This document shows, in pieces, positions 25,169-37,536 of a stretch of 64,000 nucleotides of DNA. Position 1 is the stretch's first letter. Each line of letters begins with the position of its first letter. Source of the DNA: Xiphophorus maculatus. Lineage: Eukaryota > Chordata > Actinopteri > Cyprinodontiformes > Poeciliidae. The notes under the pieces were generated by a model. The model was not told where the DNA came from. It saw nothing but the letters and a program-made list of their open reading frames with translations, and ran no database searches. The DNA is taken from assembly GCF_002775205.1 (NCBI RefSeq), contig NC_036450.1, forward strand, positions 18,185,479 to 18,249,478. Reading direction: 5' to 3'. The position numbers were made by a program, and so were the translations under genes.

Positions 25169-25222
25169 GCATTTTGTTTGGGGGTGTTGCAGTGAATGGG
25201 TTAAATACAAATGCCTGCCACT
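25169..25222 (+). repeat. 54-bp dispersed direct repeat, copy 2
   Basis: Second copy of the repeat at 22502-22555, same orientation, 2.6 kb downstream. Confidence 0.8.
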
Positions 25223-26012
25223 CGTTCAATATTTTTATTTGACACATCACAGTGCAGAACTACTTTGTGTTGCTCTGTCAAATAAGACCCTAATAAAATA
25301 CGTTGCTATTTGTGGTTGTAATTTGATAAGATATCAAAGGGGATTTTACTGACAAATGAAATGCTCCTTCTGTGTTACAGTAATATGTATACTTAAACCT
25401 GTATGCATTAAAGATGCATAATTCAACAACCACTTTCCAGCTTGCAACCCCTAAGTAATTACTGTAGTTCAAGTTAGAATAGCTTGTACAAAATTTTCCC
25501 TTCAACTTTTAGCTGCTTAAAATGAATGGTGTATTTAATACAAGGTGCAAAGTAATTACTGAGAGTTTTATTTCCATTTTGTGCTTTGATTGCTTTGGCG
25601 TACAAACTACTCACAGCAGGAGAAGAACAAATTGGCAAAATGAGTTTCACTTTTAAATTTGAGCAATGGTGAGTCTGAGGGTTTCTGTTGAATATGAATT
25701 GTGAAATGGTCCATTACTGTCCCCTTAAGGACAACATAAATGCATTCCAAGATTTGTGTGTGTTTCACTAAAGTAGAAAACTGGCATCTGGAGCAAAGCA
25801 TTTGTTGGTGGTGAATAGGCTGCCTGCGGTTTATTAAGAGACACCAATTACTTTTTGATGAATGGACAAGAATAATCTGTTTTCGAAGTAGATTATTTCA
25901 CATGAGCTGCACGTTACCTCATCATCATTTAAAAAGCATCCTTATGTTCAGAAAATAATATGAATGTTTTGTTTTTCAATACTTTTTCCTTTACCTGAAA
26001 AAGCTTCTGTGA

Positions 26013-26820
26013 AGCACTTTGGAATCCCCTGGACTTGATAAAGTGCTATAAAAGCCATTTACTGTACCATTTACCATGAAGTTTTTTGTCACATGCTTTT
26101 ATTTTGGATAGGATAAATTATTGCAATGCTTTCTTTACAACTGAGCTGCAGCTGATGCAAAATGCTGCCAGAGTCCTGCCTGAAATCAACAAAATGTTTA
26201 ATTTTACAAGTGCACCTCAGAAATTTACATCAATGAAAAATTTCTATATTTCAGTAGCTTAATTCACTAAGTGAGCCACTTTACATAGATGAATTACACA
26301 TGGACTGATACTTTAAAGCCTTCACTTCTAATAATCACAACAATTTTACACTTGAAGGTTATGAAAACACATTTAATTTCTTACAAGATTCGAATATTAC
26401 ATCCGACCAATGGAAAAAAACATTTTTTATTACAGAAACATTGACTAAATGAAAAGTATGAGACCAATTTATTTTCCAAAACGTACTTTTAATTTGACAA
26501 ACGAGCTTCATATAGGAATGCCTGTTTTAATTTACTGAGATGAACATGTACAGCAGACCTTATGTCACCGCATTGCCTCTCCATTTACTAAAGAATAGAT
26601 TTGAAAGTCTTGGCAGTTTTCTTTCAGGCACTAAATGGTTTTGGGTTTATGCTTTTTAATTTCAGATTTTGTTTTTAACCTGCTACCTTATTTTCTTGTA
26701 AAGAAGCACACATTACTGGATCTTTCAATGGTACTGTTCAGATGAAATTGCCTTACACCTGTTTAAAGGCCATCCATGTTTTTTTCTTCTTCATCTTTGA
26801 CTTAATACCAGTCCTCCGCC
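26013..26820 (+). mobile_element. degenerate LINE remnants
   Basis: At 26013-26080 lies a LINE-like 3' end (gaagcactttggaatc, then ataaagtgctata). At about 26105-26200 comes a decayed reverse-transcriptase C-terminus (reads like YCNAFFTTELQLMQNAA). Further weak LINE-like strings (around 26573-26660) follow an AT-rich insertion at about 26210-26560 that may be a separate DNA repeat. All frames are broken. Confidence 0.5.
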
Positions 26821-27353
26821 ATGGCTTCCTTCATCCTCAGATTGTGACAATCAGTTGATTAATTTTTACATAGTAGTGTTCAATAATAAATGTCAATAGG
26901 AAAAGTGAAAGCAATTGTGCCACATGCTGATGATGCACTTTACTTTCACATTTAACTCTTTTTTTTCTTTTTTACTTTTTTTTTCCCAAATATTTTTATT
27001 AGAATGTTCTGCTATACAGGCATACAAAAAAAACATGAAAAGAAAAAAAATAGATGAAAATTAAGAAACACACAGGGCTCACTCTATCTGCACAAAAAGA
27101 CAAGAAAAATGAAGTTTACATGTCACAGATGTAGGAAGGGAGACCAGATATCTTTAAAGTCTTTTTTACTTTTTAAAATATCAAAACAAACAAACATTAA
27201 ACAATAAAACACATAATTCCCTTATCGTAGTATATGACATGCTGTTCATTCCTCTTGTTCAAATCTAAGACACATAGAATGATAAAGTTCTATGGAGAAC
27301 AGAGACTTTTGAAATGATATTTTGAGATATAGTCCTCTTTGTAAAAGCATTGA

Positions 27354-27359
27354 TTTATT
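27354..27359 (-). promoter_or_regulatory. candidate rxfp3 polyadenylation signal
   Basis: AATAAA on the minus strand, about 255 bases past the rxfp3 stop codon. Confidence 0.55.
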
Positions 27360-27614
27360 AACTGTAATGCTTGTGAGTATGTATGTGCTCACAAGCATCA
27401 CCATATATACTCCTTTTGATTAAATTAACTTCCTCAAAAGTTAATTTTACTGCCCCCAAACGGTTTGCACCCCCAGGGTGGTGAGCCATTTGGCCAGTAT
27501 CCAAAACTGACCCTAGCTGTCTCGCCTTTTTAATGGAACATTTTGACTTTGCAGTAACTACATACGTACTGTACATTTCATCGCGTAACTTAAACTATCC
27601 CTGGCGTGGTTAGA

Positions 27615-28889
27615 CTATGTGCTGTTTTGCGGCAGGTCACGCCGGTCATTGTAAATCACCGCCCCCGGAGGAAAGAACACCATATCGGGCACGGGTGGCG
27701 CGTTGCCCGGCATCAGTGGGTGTCCCTGCTCATCCATCTCTGGCTTCGTGGTGGCTGTGATCGGTCTGATTGTGGTTACAGTCGGAGAGGTCATGCGCCA
27801 GAAAAGGTTTTTGAGCGCCTTTCTGAACTCTCGTCGCATCAGACAGTACAGGATGGGGTTCAGGCAGCTGTTGGAGTGCGCCAGGCAGACCGACACGGGG
27901 AAGACGTACACCTGCATGGTGTAGTACTCATAAGTGAAGTGAACCGCGTTAAGTTTTATGAGGATGCCCCAGGCTGTGAGCGCCTGGTTGGGCAGCCAGC
28001 AGAGGAAAAAGGATAAAACCACGATGGTGACCGACCTCGTGACCTTGGCGCGTCGCTTCGCGCTGGAGGTGTTAATGTTCTTGGAGGTGATGAAGCGCAA
28101 AAGCAGCAGGTAGCACGCCGAGATGACTCCCAGAGGCACCAGGAAGCCCACCAGCACTTTCTGGGAGTGATAGAGTCCGAGCCAAAATTGCGCTGACCCG
28201 TTAGTCTCCGGGAATTTCACCAGGCACAGGTCCTCGTTGGATACGGTGGCGGTGGTGGAGTAAACCGCGTGCGGTAGGGCGGCGGAGACGGCGGCGAACC
28301 AGATGAAGACGGAGACGCACCGCGCCGAGCAGCAGTGCGTGCGCCGCCGCCTGCCTTTTAGCGCCGAGGCGAGGGAGCAATACCTCGCCACACTCATGGC
28401 CGTGAGGAAAAACACGCTGGCGTACATGTTCATTGCCGTTACGTAGGAAACTATCTTACACATGGCTTTGCCGAAGGGCCAGGTGAAGTCCAGCGCGTTC
28501 TCCACGGCCCAGAAAGGCAAAGTCAGAACGAACTGGAAGTCAGTCACCGCCAAACTAGTTACGAACAGGTTGATGGAGGATTTCTTCCACACCTGTTTGG
28601 ACTTCATCAGGTACAAAACCAGTAAGTTCCCGACCAGACCCAGCGCGCAAACCAGAGAGTAGATCACAGAGATTGTAATCCTGACAAAAGCGGCGCCGTC
28701 TCCGACGAAATCGGTTTTAGTGAAGTCCGACATGTGAAAGTCTGCCTGCGAGCAGTTTGAAGTATTGAAAACGCAGCTGAAGTTGGCGGAGGCAGCGTGA
28801 GCAGTCCCGACCGAGCCTTCATCGTTGATGTCCGTCAATTCTCCAGACATTTTAATTTTGTTACTCCCGAAAATCTTCAGTAAAGTCAT
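27615..28889 (-). CDS. rxfp3: relaxin family peptide receptor 3, class A GPCR
   Basis: Single-exon seven-helix receptor of 424 residues from the first in-frame ATG (28889); an inner ATG at 28850 would give 411. Human RXFP3, also intronless, has 469. It has no LDLa or leucine-rich domain, as expected for the RXFP3/4 type that couples to Gi and binds relaxin-3. Visible: N-terminal glycosylation sites (NFS, NTS, NCS), GNLLVLYLM in helix 1, SLAVTDFQFVLTLPFWAVEN in helix 2, Cys before helix 3 paired with the Cys of EDLCLVKF, ARY in place of DRY, KVTRSVTIVVLSFFLCWLPN in helix 6, NPILYC in helix 7, and an acidic/Pro-rich tail ending near FFPPGAVIYND, like the human tail. Much GC-richer than its surroundings. 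Teleosts keep several rxfp3 paralogues; position next to slc45a2 supports the direct RXFP3 orthologue. Confidence 0.95.
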   Translation of the reverse strand: MTLLKIFGSNKIKMSGELTDINDEGSVGTAHAASANFSCVFNTSNCSQADFHMSDFTKTDFVGDGAAFVRITISVIYSLVCALGLVGNLLVLYLMKSKQVWKKSSINLFVTSLAVTDFQFVLTLPFWAVENALDFTWPFGKAMCKIVSYVTAMNMYASVFFLTAMSVARYCSLASALKGRRRRTHCCSARCVSVFIWFAAVSAALPHAVYSTTATVSNEDLCLVKFPETNGSAQFWLGLYHSQKVLVGFLVPLGVISACYLLLLRFITSKNINTSSAKRRAKVTRSVTIVVLSFFLCWLPNQALTAWGILIKLNAVHFTYEYYTMQVYVFPVSVCLAHSNSCLNPILYCLMRREFRKALKNLFWRMTSPTVTTIRPITATTKPEMDEQGHPLMPGNAPPVPDMVFFPPGAVIYNDRRDLPQNST

Positions 28890-29849
28890 TCTCTGATCCA
28901 ACTTCGTGACTTGGGAAACAATAAAGTCCTCGGCATGAGCGTCATGCTGGCAACATATCTAAACTCTAAAATGATGAAATTACAAACAAATAGATGAAAA
29001 TAAATAAGAGCTTCTTGTCAGATTGTGGAGCTTGTTATGAGGATCAGCTTGTGTTGTTGCTCTGAGGTTTTCTAAGGTGATCTGACGCAGCGCTCCGGCG
29101 CAACTTGGTGCTGTCCTTGGTGCTGATTAGGAGCCACAAGGGAGCCAACCCCCGCCTAAATATCATTTAATGCTGATAAATATGTCAGAGATTCGAAGGT
29201 TATCACGACAAGGCATTTTTCAGACAATTTAGTAGCTACTGCTGAAATTTCACTGGCTTTTAAATAGAAATCTACCCTCCCCCCTGTCTTTTTCTTTCTC
29301 TGTCCCTCTCTCTCTTTCTCTGACATGCACAGAGGTAAGAAGAGGTGGACAGAAGCACACGTAGTTATATAATGTAAGAAGAAGGTGCGCTTGATTGCAG
29401 AAACTTTTATCGTGTTTTTAACTTTTTCGTGTGCCTGAATTGCTTGAAAGAAAAACAAATCTTACTTTTTAGTTCAAACTCTTTGGATTTTAATGGGGAA
29501 CTCCTACAGCTCAGCAAAATGTCTGTGAAGGAGCCATGTATTCATATCTGACGTTCTGTTTCCTTTGTTTTTTTATGCCTCGGTGCATTGATTTTTTTCT
29601 TTTTGCATTGCACGTGCTCTTTGATGGAGGCCTCCACCCTCTTCCAGAAGACAAGTTAACAATCAATACACAGTTTCAGCTGCAGCGCCAGTTTATTTTG
29701 GTCAAAAGCCTGTCAGGTCAACAGACATAAGCCAGATGGTTTTTAGTCAGAGAAGCACTTGGTTTGGCAGGGAAGTAATGACACATGAAAATTTAATCGA
29801 ATGGTCATATTTGCATGTCGAAATATAGAAATATTGACATTTATAAACA

Positions 29850-29965
29850 TGTATGAGTGGTCGATGCAGTTGTGGGTTCAATTCCTGGTCTTGGACCACT
29901 TGCTGCATGTCTTTCCTTTCTCCTTTCTCCCAATCTTTTCTACTAGAGCAAAGGCTGCTAAAACG
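29850..29965 (+). mobile_element. tRNA-derived SINE-like fragment
   Basis: GGTTCAATTCC at 29875-29885 fits the RNA polymerase III box B consensus. It is followed by the type of sequence (ctggtcttggaccacttgct, then gcatgtctttcc) I recognise from dispersed fish SINEs. The box A side is decayed. Confidence 0.5.
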
Positions 29966-31093
29966 TTTTTTTTCTATGCTTTCCATACATCAGCAGTACT
30001 CAATATACTTATACATGTCAAGGAGAGCTGCTCTTACTTGATTTCAATTTTCGTTTACTCTATCTCTGTAAATCTTCTTGCCTGTTCCTCTGCTTCTTTC
30101 TGTCAGGACCCCCCACCAATAATCCACCATTACTTGCTGGCCTGTCCACCTTCCAGTGCTCCACTGCCTCTCACATCTCCTCCTGGAAGAAAGAACGAAG
30201 AAATCATTACACACAAGCACCACCTGTGGATCTCAGCCTCTGTGGGTATAATCACCTTTGCCCCCTTAGAACTCCACCGCTCTCAAGCAGCAACCCAACT
30301 GTGTCATCCATAATTTACATAATCTCTCAACCATATTCTACTTTTTATACTTGCAACATGCCTCCCCCACTCAGTGCTGTCCTGGATTTCTCCTGTGTTC
30401 CTGGAAGAGCCTTTCATTCATTCACCTTCATCAATAAGCCGTTCAAACTTCTCTTTGGTGGCCATAATTGTTGCCTGGACGATGATTTCAAATCAAACCA
30501 ACAAGACATTTGTTTGTGCAGAAGACTTGCAATTTTAGATCACCATTGGTGGATTGGGCTTTTTTATTATTATTATTTTGCATGCACAGCATCAGTAGCA
30601 TCGTTTAGTCCCGTCTAGGATTTCTCTAGGATTTATAGAAAAGCTCAGCGAAATCGGCATGACTGGTGCCAAGTCCTGTTTGTCTTCTGTCACAAAATAA
30701 AATAGCACACCATTTGGACACTGACAATTTATTTCTGTGTTTTATATTAAAGAAAGAAATTGATGTAAGATTTCTTATGTAGCATAGCGACAGATGGAGA
30801 GGCTGAAATGTGATGACTTATAGCTGATGAAAACACGATCTTTCTCCAGAAAGTCTGATGGAGTGGGCGGCTTCAGATGAGGCGAAAGGAACATCTGTGG
30901 AGATAAATGTGAGATGCATACATACACTGGAGTTTGTAGATAAACTTTGGCAAAGTTTTCTTTCATTAAACAAATCACAGTTTGGCACTAGTGGATGTTG
31001 AGCAGATGTGATTGCACATGCATGAGCAAAAGTTGCTAGTACTGAACTTTGATCTTTTGCCTAATCGTGGTAACAGTGATTTTTGGGGGAGGT

Positions 31094-31117
31094 TTTGTCC
31101 AGTTCTCCATTTAAAGT
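31094..31117 (+). repeat. 24-bp direct repeat (pairs with 31901-31924)
   Basis: The 24 bases starting tttgtccagttctcc are identical to 31901-31924, and similarity continues weakly into the following AT-rich 25 bases. Probably a shared dispersed repeat. Confidence 0.6.
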
Positions 31118-34100
31118 TATATAAAAACCTTTTATGTCATATACAAGAGGTTTTCTACTTTTCTACTTCACTTAATGCATTGCTACTGGAACATTTTGAA
31201 ATCAACAAAGGAACAGAATCACAGCATGTCAACACATTGAACATAATATGAAGCTGGAGTACAATATGTGCTTGAGTGTGTAAAGAATAATGCTAATGCA
31301 ACACAGCAGCTTTTTTGTTCTTGCTTTCATCTTTTCTAAGAAGAATGAAAGTCAAGATTGGATGATTGAAGAAGTGTCTACATTGATTCTTTTTCAATGT
31401 GCATTGAGCTTTTGAAATGTTTTACTGTCTTAGAGTCAAATAATCTTTTTTTATAGAATTACTGAAGAATATCTTTGTCATGTAATCTGTGCATATAACT
31501 TTCCTGACTGAGTCTTGCTCTTTGTTTTAACGCTGACTGATAGTAATGAATACAAGGGTATTAGTCTACATTTTCCTGACTCTCAGTTTATGAAACTGTC
31601 TGAAAAAATCATTTGGTCTTCGTTTCTTTCACAATAAAAATGCACAGTGCACATCCATCAGCCAAAACACAATCGTCCTCATTTTGTCTGAAATTTTGCT
31701 GTGGGACAGAGTTGCGGAGGCAGCCTGCCCTTAATCTTTCTCCTGCGCGGTCTCTGATAACCCGGACTTAAGGCATTACAGTATCTGCTAAAGTCAGTGG
31801 CACAGACTGATACAGCTCAGTGCTGCAACTCTTTAACACTTCAGGGGATAATTTGGAAGTGAAAGTCCTCCACCTCAGAAAAGCACAGATGGTCTACATC
31901 TTTGTCCAGTTCTCCATTTAAAGTCATAAAAAAACTTTATATAACTTTATAAGTTTTGGGGGTTTTTTTCCTACAAAGCAATCCTGAACTAAAAACTTTC
32001 TGAACATTTAAAGACAAGTTCCAAAAAGCCATAATTTTCATTGAGATTTTGATCAGTATATCTCATGATATAGATATACCACTGGGGTAGCATGGGGGTG
32101 TGGTGTCTGACAGAAAGAAAATTTTGGGAGTGACTCTTCACTGTTTAACACTTTTTCCACCTCCTCTCCTTCTGTCCAAACACCTCCACGGGTGTGTTTC
32201 TCATGTGATTTTGTGTTTTCCCTATTCTCTCGAGTGTATGCCCTTCCTCTTGTCGTTTCTTTGACCCTGAACTAGATACCAAATGAATCGATGGGTTTGT
32301 TTGTAGACAGCAAGACAGAAGATAGAACAAAAAGTTGATTTGTTCAATTTTGTTTGAAAGCATCTAAAGAAAGCAATTTAAATGTCTATTCACTTCATCC
32401 TCAGATTTCACATCCTATTGAAATCACTTGCAGTGTCTGGAAATAGTGAAAAAATATTAATCTAAAAAATGTTTTGTGCTTTTGTGCTAAGCCACATTGA
32501 ATTGGAACCTTTCTTTCCAATCACTAGTCTAAATCATTTGGGTTTAAACCAAACCAGCTTTGCACAGCTAGAGACTTGCACTAGCTTGTGTTGCTACGTC
32601 TATAACATAAATACATTGAACCTTATGGTTGTAGCACGAAAAAATTGAAAAGTTTAAAGGTGTATGAATATGTTTGCACCGAAACGTATACAATTGGGCT
32701 GCATATAACCTTGTATTAAGAAGAAAGCAAGCAAGAATCAGGCTCCTTATTTGCATCTAGCACGAAAGAAAAACTTTTTTATTCCGCTGTATGTTATATT
32801 TTCAGACACTTCTAAAGCCATTTAATAAGTTGTTGATTTAATGGAAGCTTTTAACATAAAGACCTTGCTCTAATCTAACACTAACCATCTGTGCAGCCAT
32901 ATGCTCCACCTTTTGTCTCTTTCTGGATACTTATACATCCAAGATTATGACTCACCTCTATGCTTTTCTCAGCTACTCCTTTACTTAGAAACCAATATGA
33001 GATGATATGATGTTTACAGTATCATAACAACTTGATGAGTTCTCACAAAGGATTGGCATGCTAGAATAATAGGATATAGATTATTTGACAGAAGCTTCCT
33101 AGAAGGCCAGACAATGAAGTAGCACAAAGAAAATGCTAGACACAAACCTCAGTGTAACTTTGTACAGGTTTTTAAAACTTTAACCAAAATCTTTGTCTTC
33201 TGAACACTTTTTGGTAGTAAAAACGTAGAGCCCTGTGAGCACCTAAAAAAAATTAGGTGTTATCAATGTCTCTGTCCTTAATTCATTTTCTAAGACTAAG
33301 TTGTGCTCAGTAAATGCCAGATGATGGAAGTCCTACAGCTTTAATACACTCTGAGTCCTTTAAAACTTGCCTCAACAGCAGCAGCCCGGGATGCCCCCCC
33401 GGAGCAACTGAGTCATGCTCCCAAAATTAATTGAGCTCTGCAAACATGGTGAGGCCTATAATGAAATTTTATTTTTAAGGTAAGGATGCAATTTTCAGGT
33501 AACACTTTCTTCATCTTTCAATAGAAACAATTCCTTATTGCAGCAGAGCAAGGATTACTTTTAGGTTTTACAGATCAACACAGCTCAAGAAACCCGAGGG
33601 AACTGCTGGGTGCTTGAAAGAAAAGCAAATCAAACATTCAAACAAGGCTGGCAAACATTAAGCCTCTATAATGGTTTTACCTCAACCCGGCTCTCAACAT
33701 GAATTGTAAGAACCTTTGGAAATATAGTCTCAGCAAGAAGACTCAATGATATCTTTGTATATAAACCAAATGAGGGGAAGGGGGTCAAAACTGGTATCAA
33801 ATGAATACTGCTGAAAAACTGACTTTGTTGAATAAAGAAATGGTATATGGATAAGACAAAAATAAAACATTAAAGGAAGTATATATTACTTCCTACAAGT
33901 TTCTATATTTTACTTTAAATCACATGCAACAACCCCAAGTCATTCTGATGTAAAAGCATGATCAAATATTTCTGGCAGAAATGTTTTCTGCTTCTTATTA
34001 ACTAATTTTCTGCTGTTCATGTCTGCCTGAAAAACTGATGGCTTGCTGGGTTAGCTAAGAAGTAGGTGTGGCTTGATCTGATAACCCTGTCTGTTTTTAA

Positions 34101-34198
34101 CTCATGCTACTGAAACAAGATGAGTAAGACACTGCGTTGGCATAACATGATTCAAGTTGTCTACAAAGGTTCCAAGAACCCAATTAGAAATGGTAATA

Positions 34199-34688
34199 AA
34201 TGCAAAAAGCAGTATTATGTGGAAAGTTACTTACATTATAGGAGCTGTAATCAAAGGAGACATTGTTTTGGACCTTATTTTATTAAAGTTCTTATATAAT
34301 GTTTATAGAAAGCAACGTTCTTCCGAGTTCCATTTGAGAAGACAGGGTAAGCCATGGACATCAAATTCTTTGCATTACAACAACAAAAATCAGCAAAGCC
34401 AAAATCCTTTTTCTATTTGTAAAGGATCAAAGTTGAAGAAAAGAAAATCTCAGTCATTGGGCTACTGTCCTTTAACCAAACATTTGCCCTTTGCCTTTAT
34501 CCAAGAGCAGTCTGCAAAGATTACCAGGAAGGGGGAAATCCGGAAAATGCTCTGTGACCGGAGACATCTCTTTAGTATCACCTCCATCGCTTCCAGCCAC
34601 AGACACCTGCTCTTAGGGTAGAAAGCCTTTAAAAGATTACAGCTCCTATAATGTAAGTAACTTTCCACATAATACTGCTTTTTGCATT
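34199..34688. repeat. 54-bp perfect inverted repeat with 382-bp spacer
   Basis: Arm 34199-34252 is the exact reverse complement of 34635-34688 (54 of 54 bases). Homology stops abruptly on both sides. The spacer (34253-34634) carries no recognisable transposase; an open frame crossing the left arm has no known similarity. Could be a foldback/MITE-type element, a local inverted duplication, or an assembly artefact. Confidence 0.85.
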
Positions 34689-36132
34689 CATTGTTTCCCG
34701 ATCCTTCAACTTTTGAAGGCTTTCTCTGGAGGACAGCCGGATCAATTTAAGGAGGAAGATTAATAGATGCTGCAGCTTCACTGAATACAGATCAGACTTC
34801 TTTAAAGCTCTGTGAGATGTCCGCTTTTACAAAGCAGGAATTTAGGTGGCAGAAAAGTTGTCATGCTTCCTACGCTACGTCTGGCAAAAATAATATCAAA
34901 ACTGTCGCTATTGCCCTGGATGCAAATATACAAATTAGGAGAAGTAATGACTCATACATCAAAAGCTTGCTGCAGCTTCTATAAAGGAGACCAACACATA
35001 TGGGAAACTAAATAGTTATTCAAAAAGTATTTAGGAGCACATAGTCACAGGAAGACCCCCATCGAAATGACTACCAGACGCCCTGTTAAAAATAACTGTG
35101 TACAACAATGGGAAGGATGGGTCCAGCAGAAAAACACTGGAAAAACACTAGAAAGCATTTCACGTTCTGTTCAACTATACCAAAGAAACTATTTCCTTCT
35201 TTAATGTGTTTTGATGCTGTGTTCAGTAAAGTGTTTGCTCAAAACACTGTATAGTTATGAAGTCCAGGATTATCTTCAATTTTGTCATGTTTTTCTTCTG
35301 AGCAGCCAGATTTCCTTGGCTCCTTTGCTCTTTCCCAAGACATGTTCCCCTATCCTATTATTTGGTATTATTAAGTGAGCAAGTGGAGGGTAAAAGAAGA
35401 AGTGTCAGGCATTTCAAGAACTTTATATGGAAAAGATGAACACCGTCTTTAATGATTTCTTTCAAAGGTTCTGACTGGTTTTATGCTGTGTATGTGTATA
35501 TGTTTGATTTCATGTATGAATCATAGAAAGCCAAATATAAAACAGCGAAAGACGACTGAATACATTTTTGCACAAAGTAAAATATTTTCCCCAACAAGAT
35601 TCATTCTGACAATTTTGTGTTAAGTTCATAAAAGTATAAGGTGAAAGAAAAATTTTTGTGCAATAATGTTCAATGTGTCTAAGTAAAAAAAAAAGAAAGA
35701 AAATCTACTTATAGTTTATTCATGTAAACTCATACTTCAGAAGTGAACTTTTGAAATACCATCAGTGCTGAGACCTTTGAAAGGCTGCGGTATACTGCTG
35801 ACCTCCAGTGGCCTCTATGCAAACTACAAACAAACTAGAACGGTTTATAATTCTCCCTCTATGAGTCACCACATTCATTTCCAGTGAGGATCTGTGATAT
35901 GAAGCCCTCTCTGTGCTAACTTATCTCTCAACTATTTGTTAGGCTCTGCACAGCTGCCAGAGCAGAGCAGCGTGCATGCCAGAGGAGAACAGGTGGAGTT
36001 GTTGCCATTCAGGGTGAAAACTGCTTTCAGATTATCCTGAAGTCACATTTGCAAGCACACTGAAACTAAGCATGCCTGGAATTTTTTTATCTACCGGTAG
36101 TTCAATATAAACCTGCTTGGTGAAAGGTCACG

Positions 36133-36225
36133 AGGGGACTCTGGCCTATCTCAGCAGTCACATGACGAATGAAGGGCAGGACACCCTGTGGGTAGGCTCT
36201 CTGCCCATCACAGCTCTGGATCAAA
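36133..36225 (+). repeat. dispersed repeat fragment
   Basis: Resembles a widespread vertebrate repeat whose consensus, from memory, reads ctggagcctatcccagcagt and later acaccctggacaggt; here ctctggcctatctcagcagt and gacaccctgtgggtagg. Decayed, no coding potential. Confidence 0.45.
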
Positions 36226-37353
36226 CATCTACATCAATTTCACTGTTATCTCTCTTATCAGTTTTGTTTTCCGCTGGCACACCCCTCATAGAAACTGCAG
36301 CATACCACAGATGTCACTGTTTTAGAGACAGTTTCACTGATGCAGCAGTAAAACATTCTAAGTTAATGATGAACATTGCTGTGGATTTTTAAGGCATGGG
36401 TTGATTAAATTTCACTCTAAATGTTCCGAGGGGGGGGAAAAACCCCAGAAAAGATAGCACAAAATCAGCCAAAAATGTTTCATGAGACTAAAATAGACAT
36501 TTAAAGAAATATTACCATCTTGGTCAGAGTAATACAGCAGCTGAGATGAAACACGTGGCTTAACTCTTGAAAACAAAGATGAACACGTGAGCTGACTTCT
36601 TTCAACTCACAACAGAAGTGGTACTGTTATAGTTTAGCTTTTAGCAGCTTCTGGATGAAGGCAGGTATGACAGAGGACCATAAAAACTCACATTCACTGG
36701 TGTAGTGTTGAACCCAGCTGGTGTTACTGCACCATGGCAACACAATACTGTAAAACTATAAAGACTGATGGCTTCTCAGTGTGTCTGATTTGTTTTCATC
36801 ACTAGCAAATTGGGTATTATATTAATTATTAACACAACTATTATACCAGCCTACAGGACATGGAGACATTGTAATATGTGAAGAGGTACAGCTTTGGATA
36901 AAAAATAGACCACTGCACTGAACCTAATTGAAAACCTCATGGTTATTCCACCAAATATTAATTTCTGAACTCTTTCTGAGTTAAAACATCAGTATTGTTG
37001 TTTCTAAATTAATATGAACTTGTTTTCTTTGCATTATCTGAGGTCTGAAAGTACTGCACCTTTTTCGTTATTTTGACCATTTCTCATTTTCTGCAAATAA
37101 ATGCAAAATTTTTGCTTGGAATTTTGGAGGCATGTTGTCAGTAGTTCATGGAATAAAAGAACAATGTCCATTTAACATATAGCGTTAGAACTTTAGAACC
37201 AGAGAAACTGAACATTTTAAATGCTCTCTTATTTTTTTTCCAGAGCTGTATGGTCTAATGATCTGGTAGATGAATAAATTAAATGTAAATGAAATTATTT
37301 TTTTTTGATGATTGGGGTTCTGTATAGTTGTTATCAGGAGAGCTGTGAGAATG

Positions 37354-37432
37354 TATTATTATTATTATTATTATTATTATATGTGGGAATTTGTTATAAA
37401 ATTTCCACATATTTATTTATTTATTATTATTG

Positions 37433-37516
<84 letters not shown>

Positions 37517-37536
37517 TGTGGGAAATTGTTATAAAA
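37354..37536. repeat. (ATT)n / (AAT)n array with palindromic spacer
   Basis: (ATT)n at 37354-37380, then a short palindromic unit, then (AAT)n at about 37431-37515. The 23-base unit after the first array (37379-37401) recurs with one change after the second (37514-37536). The two arrays are mutually complementary and could fold into a long hairpin. Confidence 0.85.

Larger units (their letters stand above)
19605..27353. other. intergenic region slc45a2 - rxfp3
   Basis: About 8 kb between the two convergent genes. No exon was recognised. It contains the exon-7 relic, an AT microsatellite, a 54-bp direct repeat pair, an ATT repeat, a CATTTG repeat and LINE remnants at 26.0-26.8 kb. Confidence 0.75.

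Noticed and set aside
28890-28901. Upstream extension of rxfp3 to a TTG codon at 28901
   Set aside because: TTG is not a credible start for a vertebrate receptor gene; ATGs at 28889 and 28850 are available.
29801-30618. Open frames of 170 and 130 codons
   Set aside because: The first covers a SINE-like fragment; neither shows a domain, and composition is that of non-coding DNA.
34157-34621. 154-codon open frame in the inverted-repeat element
   Set aside because: It runs through the left arm of the inverted repeat and has no similarity to transposases or other proteins I know.
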